A DNA stretch of 64,000 nucleotides from Novipirellula caenicola (GCF_039545035.1 NZ_BAABRO010000005.1:310001-374000), one strand, 5' to 3'; shown: positions 36,507 through 46,181, counted from the first letter of the stretch. Made by a program: numbers and translations. The notes: generated from the sequence alone by a model not told the origin.

Positions 36507-39230
36507 ATGGAAAACGAAACCAACACTCAACTCTCCGATGCTCTCAACGGCTGCGACTCCACGTCCGGTTGCTGTGGGGGCGAGAATGCCTTGGTGGGAC
36601 GTCGCCAATTCGTCAAAGCAACCGGGTTGACTGCAGCGATGATGATGGCGGCTCGCAGCAATGTGATGGCCGGACCATTTGAAGCCGCGGAAATCGATCA
36701 CGTCATTCCTGCCGACAAGAAGCTGAGCAAAGATTGGATCGCCAGTCTGTATGCACGCGGCGAGCCGCTGACCGCGACCGGCGATGGTCTGAAGTACATC
36801 GGCATGCCGATCAGTGGTCTCTGTACCGGGCAAGTCTATCTCGGCGGCGATGGCGGGCTTTGGTACTGGAACCTTACCGCTGCGAAGGACCGAAAGAATA
36901 ACCCCAAAGGCGCTCGCTACATGCAACCCGATGTGGCCCGTTCCTCGAGGGATCAAGGGTTTGCATTGCGAGTCGGTGGCAAGGTTCACACGCTGGACGC
37001 AAATGGATTCAAGAGCGTCAAGTTCACCAATCAATACCCGATGGGGCGAGTGGACTACGCGGATGAATCGTGTCCGCTAAACGTTCAATTAGAAGCCTAC
37101 ACTCCCTTCATTCCGCTTCGCCGTGATGAGTCCAGCTATCCGGTCATCGTGATGCGATACACGGTGACCAACCACTCGCCGGATTCCCAAGAGGTGGCGA
37201 TGGCGGGCTGGATCGATAACAGCACCAATGGCTCGAAGGGAAAGAAAGTCTGTGTGTATCGCGAACTGGATGGGATTGCTACCGTCGAATGCACGGCAGA
37301 TTTCGAAGATGCCAATTCGATGGCACTTGGTGTCTTTGGCAAGGAGAAGCCGGAGCTGGTCGATTTGGCAAAAACCAATCCTGGTCCCAACGGCATCTTT
37401 GACTCCGATGCCGGTCCCGAGGATGGTGCCCAAGCCGAGATGAATCCCAAACGGCCTGCTCTCGCTTCGATCGGCCGCAAATTTTCGCTCGGCCCCGGTG
37501 AATCCAAGACGGTGTCCTTCGCCGTTTCCTGGCGTTTTCCGAATGTTCGCTATGGCACCGCTTTTGGCGTTGGGCCGAAGTCGACCTCGCCCGGCCGCAA
37601 TCACTACGCGACGGTTTGGCCGACCGCTGCCGAAGCTTCGAGTCAGGTAGCCAGCCGTGAGAGCGAGCTGTACGACACCAGCAAGAAATGGATCGATACC
37701 TGGTACGATTCCAGCTTGCCGTATTGGTTTTTGGAGCGTGCGTTTATTCCCATCAACTGCATGCAAACCCAAGTCGCACAGCGAGTCTATCCACGTGGCA
37801 ACGACACCGAGATTTACAATTTAGAAGAAGGCGTCAGATGCTGTCCCGGTAATTGCACGCACGTGTGGAACTATGCCCAAGGTTTAGCGAGGGTCTTTCC
37901 AGAAATCGAACGCGAGTGCCGCGACAAGATCGAGTATGGTCTCGGTTTCGACGAGTCCACTGGAATGATCTACTTCCGCTATTCGATGAGAGAAGGCAAA
38001 AACGACAGAGACGATGCTTTGGACGGCACCTGCGGCACGATCATTCGCGTGCTGCGTGAAAGCCAGATGACGACGGACTACCGCTTCCTCGAGAGCATGT
38101 GGGACCGGGTCAAACGTTCGATGGATTTTGTGATCAAGGAATGGGATCCGGATGAAGACGGGCTATTGGCCGGTGCCCAGCACAACACTTTGGACGAACC
38201 TTGGTACGGCAAGGTGCATTGGTTGATCAACGTCTACCACGCCGCGCTGAAAGCATCGGCGGTGATGGCACGTCAGATGAATCAACCGGTCGTGGCCGAG
38301 CGTTATGAACGGATTGTCGCCAAAGGCGCACCGGCGATGGTGGATCTGCTTTGGAAGGAAGAATTCGGCTACTTCATTCACATTCCCGGGGATGCGGATA
38401 GTGAAAAGCACGGCTCGACCAACGGCTGTCATATCGACCAAGTGCTGGGCGAAAGCTGGCTGCACGAAGTCGGACTCGATCCGATCCTGCCCAAGGACAA
38501 GATTCGAAAGTCGCTGCAATCGCTGTGGAAGTACAACTTTGCACCAAACGTGGGCGAGTTCCGCAAAGTGATGAAAAACGGCCGTTGGTATGCCGCCGCT
38601 GGCGATGCGGGACTGGTGATGTGCAGCTTCCCCAATGGCAAAATTGAACCCAAGAGCGGCAAGCCCAGTTACGCTGGCTATCTGAACGAGTGCATGACCG
38701 GATTCGAATGGCAGGTCGCCGCCCACATGATCCGCGAAGGGATGGTCCAGGAAGGTTTGGCGATTGGCAAGGCGATCTATGACCGCTACTCGCCGGACGC
38801 CCGCAACCCTTACAACGAAGTCGAATGCAGTGATCACTACTCGCGTGCGATGGCCAGTTACGGTGCCTACTTGGCAGCGTGCGGTTATCGCTATGACGGT
38901 CCTGCAGGCAAGTTGGCATTCGGCCCGCGGCTGAGTCCCGAGAATTTCCGGGCGGCGTTTACGACGGCGGAAGGTTGGGGGCGTTTTTCCCAAAAAGTCG
39001 ACTCGGGCAAACAGTCGGCCGCGGTCGAACTGCATTACGGCAAACTCACTCTGAAAGAGTTTACACTCGATGCAGTCCCGGAAACGACGGCAAGCGGCGC
39101 CAACGTGAAGCTTGCCGGCAACGAGATTCCTGCAACGTTTGGGTCAAACCAAGGCCAGTACGTTTTGCGTTTCGCGGAACCCGTGACCGTCAACGCCGGG
39201 CAAAAATTGACGTTTGATTACACGTCATAA
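36507..39230 (+). CDS. Tat-exported GH116-like glycosidase 1
   Basis: A 907-aa protein with a twin-arginine signal, GRRQFVKATGLTAAMMMAA, after a 30-residue N-terminal region containing a CDSTSGCCGG cysteine cluster. The N-terminal beta-domain (about 80-400) starts with YIGMPISGLCTGQVYLGGDG, and the (alpha/alpha)6 catalytic domain has NLEEGVRCCPGNCTHVWNYA and GCHIDQVLGESWL. By comparison with GH116 enzymes (GBA2 type), the glutamate in LEEG and the aspartate in HIDQ are the likely nucleophile and acid/base. GH116 members act on beta-glucosides, beta-xylosides or N-acetylglucosaminides; the sugar here is not known. Folded export by Tat contrasts with the Sec signals of the sulfatases. It ends the tightly packed run. 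Confidence 0.83.
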   Translation: MENETNTQLSDALNGCDSTSGCCGGENALVGRRQFVKATGLTAAMMMAARSNVMAGPFEAAEIDHVIPADKKLSKDWIASLYARGEPLTATGDGLKYIGMPISGLCTGQVYLGGDGGLWYWNLTAAKDRKNNPKGARYMQPDVARSSRDQGFALRVGGKVHTLDANGFKSVKFTNQYPMGRVDYADESCPLNVQLEAYTPFIPLRRDESSYPVIVMRYTVTNHSPDSQEVAMAGWIDNSTNGSKGKKVCVYRELDGIATVECTADFEDANSMALGVFGKEKPELVDLAKTNPGPNGIFDSDAGPEDGAQAEMNPKRPALASIGRKFSLGPGESKTVSFAVSWRFPNVRYGTAFGVGPKSTSPGRNHYATVWPTAAEASSQVASRESELYDTSKKWIDTWYDSSLPYWFLERAFIPINCMQTQVAQRVYPRGNDTEIYNLEEGVRCCPGNCTHVWNYAQGLARVFPEIERECRDKIEYGLGFDESTGMIYFRYSMREGKNDRDDALDGTCGTIIRVLRESQMTTDYRFLESMWDRVKRSMDFVIKEWDPDEDGLLAGAQHNTLDEPWYGKVHWLINVYHAALKASAVMARQMNQPVVAERYERIVAKGAPAMVDLLWKEEFGYFIHIPGDADSEKHGSTNGCHIDQVLGESWLHEVGLDPILPKDKIRKSLQSLWKYNFAPNVGEFRKVMKNGRWYAAAGDAGLVMCSFPNGKIEPKSGKPSYAGYLNECMTGFEWQVAAHMIREGMVQEGLAIGKAIYDRYSPDARNPYNEVECSDHYSRAMASYGAYLAACGYRYDGPAGKLAFGPRLSPENFRAAFTTAEGWGRFSQKVDSGKQSAAVELHYGKLTLKEFTLDAVPETTASGANVKLAGNEIPATFGSNQGQYVLRFAEPVTVNAGQKLTFDYTS

Positions 39231-39262
39231 GTAAGGCAGCTAGCGTTTTACGGAGCACCGCT

Positions 39263-39538
39263 GTGACGAACTACCTTCCCCACTCGAGTAAAAAACTAGC
39301 GATCCTGCAGCGGCGTGAAATAACGCTGTTCAAGCTGATTGATGAAGACGCTCCGCACACGAAGATTGTCGATGCGGCCAAGCAGGTACGCGAGGCCCGC
39401 ATTCGCACGATCGAAGCTCGGATTGCGTCCGATGGTCCACGAGCCGGGCCCAACATCCACGACCGATACATCGAATTCGTTCGCCAGATGCCGCTTGAAA
39501 CCATCCTAGCGTACTTCGGCTATTCAAGGGGACAATAA
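39263..39538 (+). CDS. Unrecognised small cytosolic protein, GTG start
   Basis: A 91-aa protein starting at GTG 39263, with GGAG eight bases upstream. It is mostly helical and charged (LAILQRREITLFKLIDEDAP, KIVDAAKQVREARIRTIEAR), with no signal peptide. The helical middle could form a coiled coil. I do not recognise a family. It follows the GH116 gene by 33 bases, so it is probably on the same transcript, and its small size and context suggest a planctomycete accessory protein rather than an enzyme. Confidence 0.6.
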   Translation: MTNYLPHSSKKLAILQRREITLFKLIDEDAPHTKIVDAAKQVREARIRTIEARIASDGPRAGPNIHDRYIEFVRQMPLETILAYFGYSRGQ

Positions 39539-39648
39539 CAATATTTCCGAATCTGCTTCGAAAAGGTGACGGACCACATGTATCATATCGTTGAGCCAAT
39601 CGATGGCGGCCTACCTGAATACCCCATTCCATTGCAAAGGATCGTTCG

Positions 39649-41172
39649 ATGACTGCTGCTCGTCTGTTTCGCGGTTCTTTCGTTTTGCCAATCGCAATCG
39701 TTGTCCTTGCATTTTTGAATTCGTCCCAGGCACAATCGCCAGGGAAGCCAAATCGCGACGTGGACTTTGCGATCGGCGATCGCGTGGAAGTGCGGCAAGG
39801 AAACAAGTGGATCGAGGGTGAGGTCCTTGAGTCGATGCGTGGCGGATTGGTCAAAGTGCAGCTTGACAGCGCGCCGGCAAGTCGCGTTCTTAGAATTCCT
39901 CGGCAATTGATTCGGCGGGCGTACGACACGAAATCAGCGACAACCGCAAACCAACCACGTGACGGTCAACCTCCGACGGCACTGCGTCTGTGGACCGACA
40001 GCACCGGGCAACACAAGGTGGAAGCGGAGTTCGTTGAGGTCACTGAGGGCAAGGTCACGTTGCGGAAGAAGGACGGATCGCAAACCGTTTTGCCACTTGA
40101 GCGTCTTTGCGAGGAAGACCGAGCTTTCATTGCGTCCCAAATCGATGAGGGCGGAGACGCTTCGCCGGAAGACGTGTTGCGGCAGTTTCTGGTGGCACTG
40201 GCTGGCGGCAATCGACGACAAGTCGTAACGCTAATTTTGCCACATCCCAATGCAGCTGTTCTTTTGCAAGGGGAAGCGGCGCCTCCGCAAGTCGTCGCGG
40301 AAATGAAAAAGCAAATCGCGTCGGAGGAGATCCGACGCTTGAAGTTGGGCGAGAAGGTTTCCTTGCCGGGCGGACGGACGATGACGGTGGGCGACGAGGA
40401 TGTCAGCACGGAGCGAGTCCTGTTACAGATTCCCAATCATCCCATTCCCTACTCGCTCATTCGCAAAAAAAATGGCTGGCGAGTCGACGCAGCGCCGATC
40501 ATCCAGGCTCGCGTGGCGGCCCTCGCGGCACGCGACAAGATCGAGACAGCGGGACGCGACAGAATCGAAACAGCGGCACGCGACAAGATCGAGACAGCGA
40601 TGCGTGACAAAGGCGGGGCAGCGGCGCCCGTTTCCGATGACAAGGACTCAGCCGCCAAACCGAGTGGCGATTGGCACACGGTTACCGCGATCGACGGCCG
40701 CGTCCGTATCCAGCTGCCGGGTAAACCGACCAGGACCGACCAAGTGACGCCGATTTCCCAAGGCTCAGTGACCTTCGAAATCTACAAGGTCTCGGCGCGG
40801 GGCCGGTTCTGGAATTTCCACGTCATCACGTATCCCGCGGCAGTGATTGACGCGGCGACGGACAAAATTGAATTCATCGCGAGAATCGGTAACGCAACAA
40901 TGCGCAGCAAATCGGGCAGCGAATCGATATCACTGACGCCGATCAAAGACTCGGCCTATCCCGCCGTTCGATTAGAGTATCGCTATCCGCCAGGAAAAAA
41001 TTCGGCTGGCGAGTACGGTGGCGGCCAGGCGATGCACGAACTGTATCTGATCGAGAATCAAGTGGTTTGGGTGTTCGTCGATGTCCTGAATGCGGCCCGC
41101 GAAGTCGAAAATGACAAGGTGACCGCCGAGATCAAACGCTTCTTCGCATCTCTTGTCATTCCGAAGGACTGA
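39649..41172 (+). CDS. Secreted SHD1-domain protein with heptad repeats
   Basis: A 507-aa protein with signal peptide (RLFRGSFVLPIAIVVLAFLN). An N-terminal Tudor/agenet-like strand set (FAIGDRVEVRQGNKWIEGEV) is followed by an SLA1-homology-1 (SHD1) domain, about 115-165, with LRLWTDSTGQHKVEAEFVEV, DGSQTVLPLERL and EEDRAFI, a domain that planctomycetes use widely in secreted proteins. Around residues 300-330 a seven-residue unit repeats four times (RDKIETA, RDRIETA, RDKIETA, RDKGGAA). The C-terminal half (340-507) is a beta-rich region of unknown role. AAAGG precedes the ATG. It separates the sulfatase run from the second GH116 gene, and its role in glycan use is unknown. Confidence 0.7.
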   Translation: MTAARLFRGSFVLPIAIVVLAFLNSSQAQSPGKPNRDVDFAIGDRVEVRQGNKWIEGEVLESMRGGLVKVQLDSAPASRVLRIPRQLIRRAYDTKSATTANQPRDGQPPTALRLWTDSTGQHKVEAEFVEVTEGKVTLRKKDGSQTVLPLERLCEEDRAFIASQIDEGGDASPEDVLRQFLVALAGGNRRQVVTLILPHPNAAVLLQGEAAPPQVVAEMKKQIASEEIRRLKLGEKVSLPGGRTMTVGDEDVSTERVLLQIPNHPIPYSLIRKKNGWRVDAAPIIQARVAALAARDKIETAGRDRIETAARDKIETAMRDKGGAAAPVSDDKDSAAKPSGDWHTVTAIDGRVRIQLPGKPTRTDQVTPISQGSVTFEIYKVSARGRFWNFHVITYPAAVIDAATDKIEFIARIGNATMRSKSGSESISLTPIKDSAYPAVRLEYRYPPGKNSAGEYGGGQAMHELYLIENQVVWVFVDVLNAAREVENDKVTAEIKRFFASLVIPKD

Positions 41173-41646
41173 CCGCTAGAAGTCGACTGCCCGATGAGAT
41201 CCATGGGGTGCGCGCCTTAACGCGAGCAGCTCATTTAAAGATTCTGCGTATTAGAAACGCGGCGATTTCCCGAATCTAGTTGCTGTTTCAGCCTGTCGCA
41301 AAACCTTAAATCCATGTCGCAATTCATCCTCGGCAGGACCGTCCCATCGGTTAAGATAAATGGGTTACACAGCCAGGATAGCGTGACATCGGCAGCCGAA
41401 CACGGCTGACGCCAATCATCCGACAGCGTCAAACGGTTGTCACAGACGAATGTTGGTCTTATCTACCGAGCGATTTGATGCGACCAAGTCACTCGGTCCC
41501 CGTTTTCATCGCAACCATCAATCCAGTGGGCGCCGAGGTCGACATGCAGTCGATCACGCATCGGAGACGAGCAGATTGGGGAACTCGCCAACGTTTCCAG
41601 TGCTAGCGAAAGCAACTCAAGTTAACCGCCAACCGATACATCCATT
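41173..41646. other. Intergenic region with regulated promoter
   Basis: Apart from the 21-bp direct-repeat promoter at 41294-41357, I see no gene; the leader to the ATG at 41647 would be about 280 bases, without recognised structure. Confidence 0.55.
41294..41357 (+). promoter_or_regulatory. 21-bp direct-repeat activator site and promoter, upstream of GH116-LamG gene
   Basis: TGTCGCAA at 41294 and 41315 (21 bases apart), then TAAGAT at 41352, starting 30 bases after the second repeat. The second repeat and the next ten bases match the site at 19491 exactly, whereas surrounding DNA does not, which argues for functional conservation. Confidence 0.8.
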
Positions 41647-44600
41647 ATGCAGTTCAACGTCATCAACCATCCGTCGGAAGAATCCTGTTGCCAGCCCGCT
41701 TCCGATTTCGACTTGTCACGGCGGCGTTTCTTAATTGCGGCGGGCGCAATGACCACCGCGCTCACTGGCAAGCCGCTGTTGGCTGCTGGTCGCCGGGAAA
41801 ATTATGCCGACGCGATCCAGTCGCACGAATCTCTGCGAGGCTATTGGCGGTTTGATGGCAACTTGACCGATGTGATGGGCAAGGCCCCTGCGAAGGACGG
41901 TGGATCGGTATCCTATGTCGATGGTGTCGTGGACGGACAAGCGATCTGTCTTGTCCCAGAACAGCCGGTTTCAGTACAGAACACGAATCACTTGCGAGGC
42001 CGCTCGGCGACGTTGGAGCTGTTCTTTAAACTTGCCTCGCCACCCAAGGGGAACGAGGATCCGGTGATCATCGCACAGACCGCCGGACAACAGGCTCGTT
42101 ACATCGTCGGGATCAAAAACGACTTGTCGACGCTGGTCTATCGCAACGTCAATGGCGACGTGCTGACGACGATCAATCTGCCCACCGACCAGCCGATCGA
42201 AGTGGGGCGATGGTATCACCTGGCCATCACCAGTTTTGATCTCGACCTGCGGGCCTACGTGGATGGTTACGAGTGCAGTCTGCGCGGCGGTGCGTTTGAG
42301 TTCACTCGCCGAGGACCCAACAAGTCGACCATGACCATGGGGGCGACCACGGTCCATGGTTGGGGATCAGCGGATATTTGTTTGGACGAAGTCGCCTGCT
42401 ATGCGACCGGATTGACTCAGGCGGAGATCCAAGAACATCTCCAGGCGGCGGGATGGGAACAGCGTCTCAAAGAAACCGGCGAGATCGTTGCCCGCGTTAA
42501 AGCGGAGCGAAACGCTCGCCGTGCACAAAAAGAGCAGACGATCCTGAGTGATCCCGCGCTGACAGCTCCAGGCAAGCCGCGTGTTTACGAGGGGGAAAAC
42601 TTGGCCGCGATTAACTTTATGGTGGGCGGCATCGGTGCCGGCGCCATTCAGTTCAACGGAAAAGCCGAGCCCGCGATTTGGCAGATCGCTTGTAACTTTT
42701 CGGAAGAACGGATCGCCGACAGCTTCCTTGCGGTGCGGGCGGAGTCCGAGGGCGGGAAACCTGTGGTGCGTGCCTTGCAGACCGAGGCGGTCGGCCCATT
42801 TGCAGCAATGCCATCACTAAAATTCGAAGGCGAGTACCCGCTGGGCACGTATCGCTTCGAAGAGCCCGCGCTGCCAGTGGAAATTGAGTTGCAGGTTTTC
42901 AATCCTTTCCTACCGATGGATTTGAAGAACTCGGCGATTCCCTGTGCGATCTATACCATCACCGCCAAAAACACCTCCTCCGCTCGCGTCAAGGTCGATG
43001 TCCTCGCCGCACAGAAGAACGCACTCGGATATGCCGAAGGGCAGGGGGGCAAGTTCGGCAGGAATCAGAATCAGATCGTTAGCGAAGGCGATGCGATGCT
43101 GCTGCACATGACCTGCGCGGGCATCGACAACTCGGATATGGTGTTGATGACAAAGGCATCCGGTGCATCAGGACGTGCCAGTTGGAATTCCGTCAATGAA
43201 TTGCATCGTGCTTTCCAAACCACCGGTACAATGGACGTCCACGTCCGTCGTGAATCAAGTACGATGGACGTCCACGTCCGTCGGAAATCAAGTACGATGG
43301 ACGTCCACGTCCGTCGGGATTCCAATTCAACCGACGTCCACGTTCGTCGTGAGTCAAATTCAACGAACGTCCGTCGGGATTCCGGTTCAACGCTCGTCGG
43401 TCAAGAATCCGGTTCGACGGACGTGGACGTCCATCGTACGAGCGACGTCACCGCGGCCGGCAAGACCGTCAATGGTGCTCTTTCGGCTCCCATCGAACTT
43501 GCACCAGGCGAAACGAAGTCGGTCACCTTTGTATTGACTTGGTACTTCAAAGCCGGAAGTCATGGGTCGGGAAGACGACCGGTGAAATTAGAAGGCGAAA
43601 GCGGACAGAGCGTCGGCTGGTCGCACCAAGGACAAAACTACACCAATTGGTGGCCCAGTGCTCGCGGTGTGGCGACTTACCTAATCGAGAATCTCGAAGA
43701 CTTGACCGCACGAACTCGCCGCTTTCATGACACGCTTTATGCCTCCAAACTGCCAAGGTGGTTGCTGGATCGCATGAGCTCACAACTGGCTGTCTTGCGC
43801 AGCCAAACTTGCTGGTGGGCCGCCGATGGGTTCTTTGGCGCTTGGGAAGGCAGCAATCCGACCGATGGCTGCTGTGCTGGTAATTGCACCCACGTCTGGC
43901 ACTATGCTCAAGGCCACGCGCGATTGTTTCCCGAACTCGGTCGCAAGATGCGTGAGCAGGATTTTTCGACGATGGTGCCCAGTGGCTTGCTGCCGCATCG
44001 ACACACCAACAAGAGTCCCGCAGCCGATGGGCACTTTGGCACCATCCTGAACTGCTACCGCGAGCACCTCTGTGCGACCGACAACCAGTGGCTTCAATCG
44101 CAATGGCCCAACATCAAGAAGGCGATGGAGTGGGGGATCGACCACTGGGATCCCAATCGTGACGGATACATGCAGCACATCCAGCACAACACACTCGATG
44201 GCGCGTTCACGGGATGCTCCTCGTGGATCGGCACGCTGTATCTGTCCGCACTCGAAGCGGCGGCTCGCATGGCCGAGGTGATGGGTGAGCCCGACATGGC
44301 GGCGGAATACCGTAAGATTCGGCAGTCTGGCAAGAAGCTGCAGAACGAACGATTGTGGAACGGTGAATATTACATTCAAGAGGTTGGTGCCGAGCGTGCC
44401 CAAGACTACCTCGACGGATGCCATATCGATCAAATCCTTGGTGAGTGGTGGGCGGGCCAAGTGGGCATCGACCGCAACTATCCCGAAGATCGCTCGCGTA
44501 AGGCGATGGAGTCGTTATTGAAGTACAACTTCTTGGCCGACTTTCATGGCCAATCGCTCAAGCCGCGTCAGTACTGCGAAGTCGACGATGGTGGGATGAA

Positions 44601-45255
44601 GATGATCACGTGGCCCAAGAACCCTCAACCGATTCCGGGCATGAAGTATGGCGACGAGGTGATGACCGGATTCGAATACGGCGCGGCGGTCACGATGATG
44701 CAAAACGGGATGCTGCGAGAAGGACTGATGGTCATCAAGACGATTGCTGATCGCTACAACGGCCGCCTCCGCACCGAGGGTGTTACCAACATGAAGAACG
44801 GTCCTTGGGGTTACTCGGGCAATCCGTTCGGCGACGATGAATGCGGCAAATACTATGGTCGCTCGTTGAGCGTGTGGTCGGCCTTGATCGCACTACAAGG
44901 TTTCATCTACGACGGGCCTGCGGGGCGTATCGGTTTTCAGCCCATCTTCAGTCCCGAAGACCACGCCAGTTTCTTTACTGTCGCGGAAGGCTATGGGCTG
45001 TTCACACAGGCTCGGAAGGCCAACACGCTTCAGGCGTCCATCCACGTTGCCGAAGGCCAGCTGCGACTGACGGAAGTGAGCCTCGGACTCGCCGAAGGAG
45101 CCGAGGCAAAGGCGGTTGATTTGAAGCTCGATGGCAAGCCGATTTCGTCGCGTCAAGAAACGAAGGATGCCGCGGTGCATGTCCTAATGAACATCCCGAT
45201 TGTCCTGAAGGCAGGTCAGCAGCTTGAGATGCAAGTCGAAGTGAAATCAGCGTGA
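41647..45255 (+). CDS. Tat-exported LamG-GH116-like glycosidase 2 with REP-derived insertion
   Basis: A 1202-aa protein: twin-arginine signal (SRRRFLIAAGAMTTALT), a LamG/concanavalin-like domain (about 55-275, from ESLRGYWRFDGNLTDVMGKA), a linker, then a GH116-like beta-domain and (alpha/alpha)6 domain. GAWEGSNPTDGCCAGNCTHV and GCHIDQILGEWWAGQVGI hold the likely nucleophile Glu and acid/base Asp. Residues about 527-598 are unlike any GH116: three 11-residue units (TMDVHVRRESS type), then diverged ones. Their DNA is a REP array (see 43226-43441), inserted in frame just before GALSAPIELAPGETKSVTFV, a strand conserved in the other GH116 protein. The reading frame is intact, so the insertion is likely a tolerated loop. 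Preceded by the 21-bp repeat promoter. Confidence 0.83.
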   Translation: MQFNVINHPSEESCCQPASDFDLSRRRFLIAAGAMTTALTGKPLLAAGRRENYADAIQSHESLRGYWRFDGNLTDVMGKAPAKDGGSVSYVDGVVDGQAICLVPEQPVSVQNTNHLRGRSATLELFFKLASPPKGNEDPVIIAQTAGQQARYIVGIKNDLSTLVYRNVNGDVLTTINLPTDQPIEVGRWYHLAITSFDLDLRAYVDGYECSLRGGAFEFTRRGPNKSTMTMGATTVHGWGSADICLDEVACYATGLTQAEIQEHLQAAGWEQRLKETGEIVARVKAERNARRAQKEQTILSDPALTAPGKPRVYEGENLAAINFMVGGIGAGAIQFNGKAEPAIWQIACNFSEERIADSFLAVRAESEGGKPVVRALQTEAVGPFAAMPSLKFEGEYPLGTYRFEEPALPVEIELQVFNPFLPMDLKNSAIPCAIYTITAKNTSSARVKVDVLAAQKNALGYAEGQGGKFGRNQNQIVSEGDAMLLHMTCAGIDNSDMVLMTKASGASGRASWNSVNELHRAFQTTGTMDVHVRRESSTMDVHVRRKSSTMDVHVRRDSNSTDVHVRRESNSTNVRRDSGSTLVGQESGSTDVDVHRTSDVTAAGKTVNGALSAPIELAPGETKSVTFVLTWYFKAGSHGSGRRPVKLEGESGQSVGWSHQGQNYTNWWPSARGVATYLIENLEDLTARTRRFHDTLYASKLPRWLLDRMSSQLAVLRSQTCWWAADGFFGAWEGSNPTDGCCAGNCTHVWHYAQGHARLFPELGRKMREQDFSTMVPSGLLPHRHTNKSPAADGHFGTILNCYREHLCATDNQWLQSQWPNIKKAMEWGIDHWDPNRDGYMQHIQHNTLDGAFTGCSSWIGTLYLSALEAAARMAEVMGEPDMAAEYRKIRQSGKKLQNERLWNGEYYIQEVGAERAQDYLDGCHIDQILGEWWAGQVGIDRNYPEDRSRKAMESLLKYNFLADFHGQSLKPRQYCEVDDGGMKMITWPKNPQPIPGMKYGDEVMTGFEYGAAVTMMQNGMLREGLMVIKTIADRYNGRLRTEGVTNMKNGPWGYSGNPFGDDECGKYYGRSLSVWSALIALQGFIYDGPAGRIGFQPIFSPEDHASFFTVAEGYGLFTQARKANTLQASIHVAEGQLRLTEVSLGLAEGAEAKAVDLKLDGKPISSRQETKDAAVHVLMNIPIVLKAGQQLEMQVEVKSA
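43226..43441 (+). repeat. In-frame REP array inside the GH116 gene
   Basis: Three near-identical units containing ATGGACGTCCACGTCCGTCG begin at 43231, 43264 and 43297, a strict 33-base period (11 codons). They are followed by three or four decayed units that lose the first part of the hairpin, and by one inverted copy, GACGGACGTGGACGTCCATC plus GTACG, near 43418-43438. Sequence and the GTAC flank match the REPs that border the transposase gene at 45.3-46.3 kb. Confidence 0.88.
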
Positions 45256-45503
45256 ACAGCGCAAAATAAACTGAACATGGGCCTGAAGCATCCAAGGATA
45301 CGGATTGCAAACCGGAACCCAGCCGCGACTCGACGGACGTGGACGTCCATCGTACCTATCCCCGTACGACGGACGTGGACGTCCATCGTACCGATACTGA
45401 AACCCAAATGTGACGCGACGGACGTGGACGTCCGTCGTACATCGTCCCGTACGATGGACGTCTTCGTCCGTCGAGAAACTTGTCCATCAAAGCACCAACA
45501 GCG
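45256..45503. other. Short intergenic region occupied by the left REP cluster
   Basis: Almost all of the space between the GH116 stop and the transposase ATG is REP sequence. No promoter is distinguished. Confidence 0.6.
45331..45473. repeat. REP cluster left of the RAYT gene (four copies)
   Basis: Copies at about 45331, 45367 and 45416 read GACGGACGTGGACGTCC(A/G)TC then GTAC; the fourth (45449-45473) is inverted, GTAC then GATGGACGTCTTCGTCCGTC. Each can form a hairpin of 8-9 bp with a 2-4-base loop next to the GTAC tetranucleotide. The fourth copy and the ATCGTCCC before it are identical to the last copy of the right cluster. Confidence 0.85.
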
Positions 45504-46181
45504 ATGAACGACAACTTTAACCTTTCCGCACCGCCCAACTTTCGGGGATTGCATCCCGACTTGCCGATCCACATCTACCAGCGACATCTCCCTCATTGGC
45601 GTCAAGTCGGCGCCACCTACTTCGTCACCTTCCGTTTGGCCGATTCCATTCCGCAACAACAACTGCAAGCCCTCAAACGGTGGCGAGCAATCTGGGAACG
45701 AAACAATCCTGAACCCCGATCTGAAAGTCAGTGGAAAGAGTTGGCTCGCGAGATTACCAATCAGACCGAACGATGGCTCGACGAAGGCTACGGTGCCTGC
45801 GAACTCGAGCAACCGCAGATCGCGGAATTGATGCGTGACTCGTTGTTGAAGTTTCAAGACGACCGATATTTCGTTTCTTGTTTCGAAATCATGCCCAACC
45901 ATGTGCACGTTGTGATGAAGCCTGCCGATGACCACGAGCTGGAGATCATCCTGAAGAACATGAAAGGGTACGTGTCCCACCGGACGAATAAACTGCTCGG
46001 ACGGAAAGGCACATTGTGGGAGCAAGAAAGTTTTGACCGAATTCTTCGCGATGAAGAACATTTGTATCGGGTGGTGCAGTACATCGGTCGCAATGCCGCC
46101 ATGGCTGGACTGCCGAATTCGCAGTGGCACCGGTGGTTGCATCCCGATTGGCAATCCGCGGGCTGGAGGTTTGCTGCGTGA
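45504..46181 (+). CDS. REP-associated tyrosine transposase (RAYT, Y1/IS200-like)
   Basis: A 225-aa Y1 nuclease: the HUH-type motif is PNHVHVV (H133, H135), and WEQESFDRILRDEEHLYRVV with QYIGRNAAMAG gives the likely catalytic tyrosine (Y193) and the RAYT signature downstream of it. RAYTs are single-copy domesticated relatives of IS200 transposases that cut and spread REP palindromes. The ATG at 45504 is preferred; a TTG at 45480 is possible. The gene is bracketed by four REP copies on each side with no terminal inverted repeats of an IS, the expected REPtron arrangement. It interrupts the glycan locus between GH116-LamG and sulfatase 9. Confidence 0.9.
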   Translation: MNDNFNLSAPPNFRGLHPDLPIHIYQRHLPHWRQVGATYFVTFRLADSIPQQQLQALKRWRAIWERNNPEPRSESQWKELAREITNQTERWLDEGYGACELEQPQIAELMRDSLLKFQDDRYFVSCFEIMPNHVHVVMKPADDHELEIILKNMKGYVSHRTNKLLGRKGTLWEQESFDRILRDEEHLYRVVQYIGRNAAMAGLPNSQWHRWLHPDWQSAGWRFAA

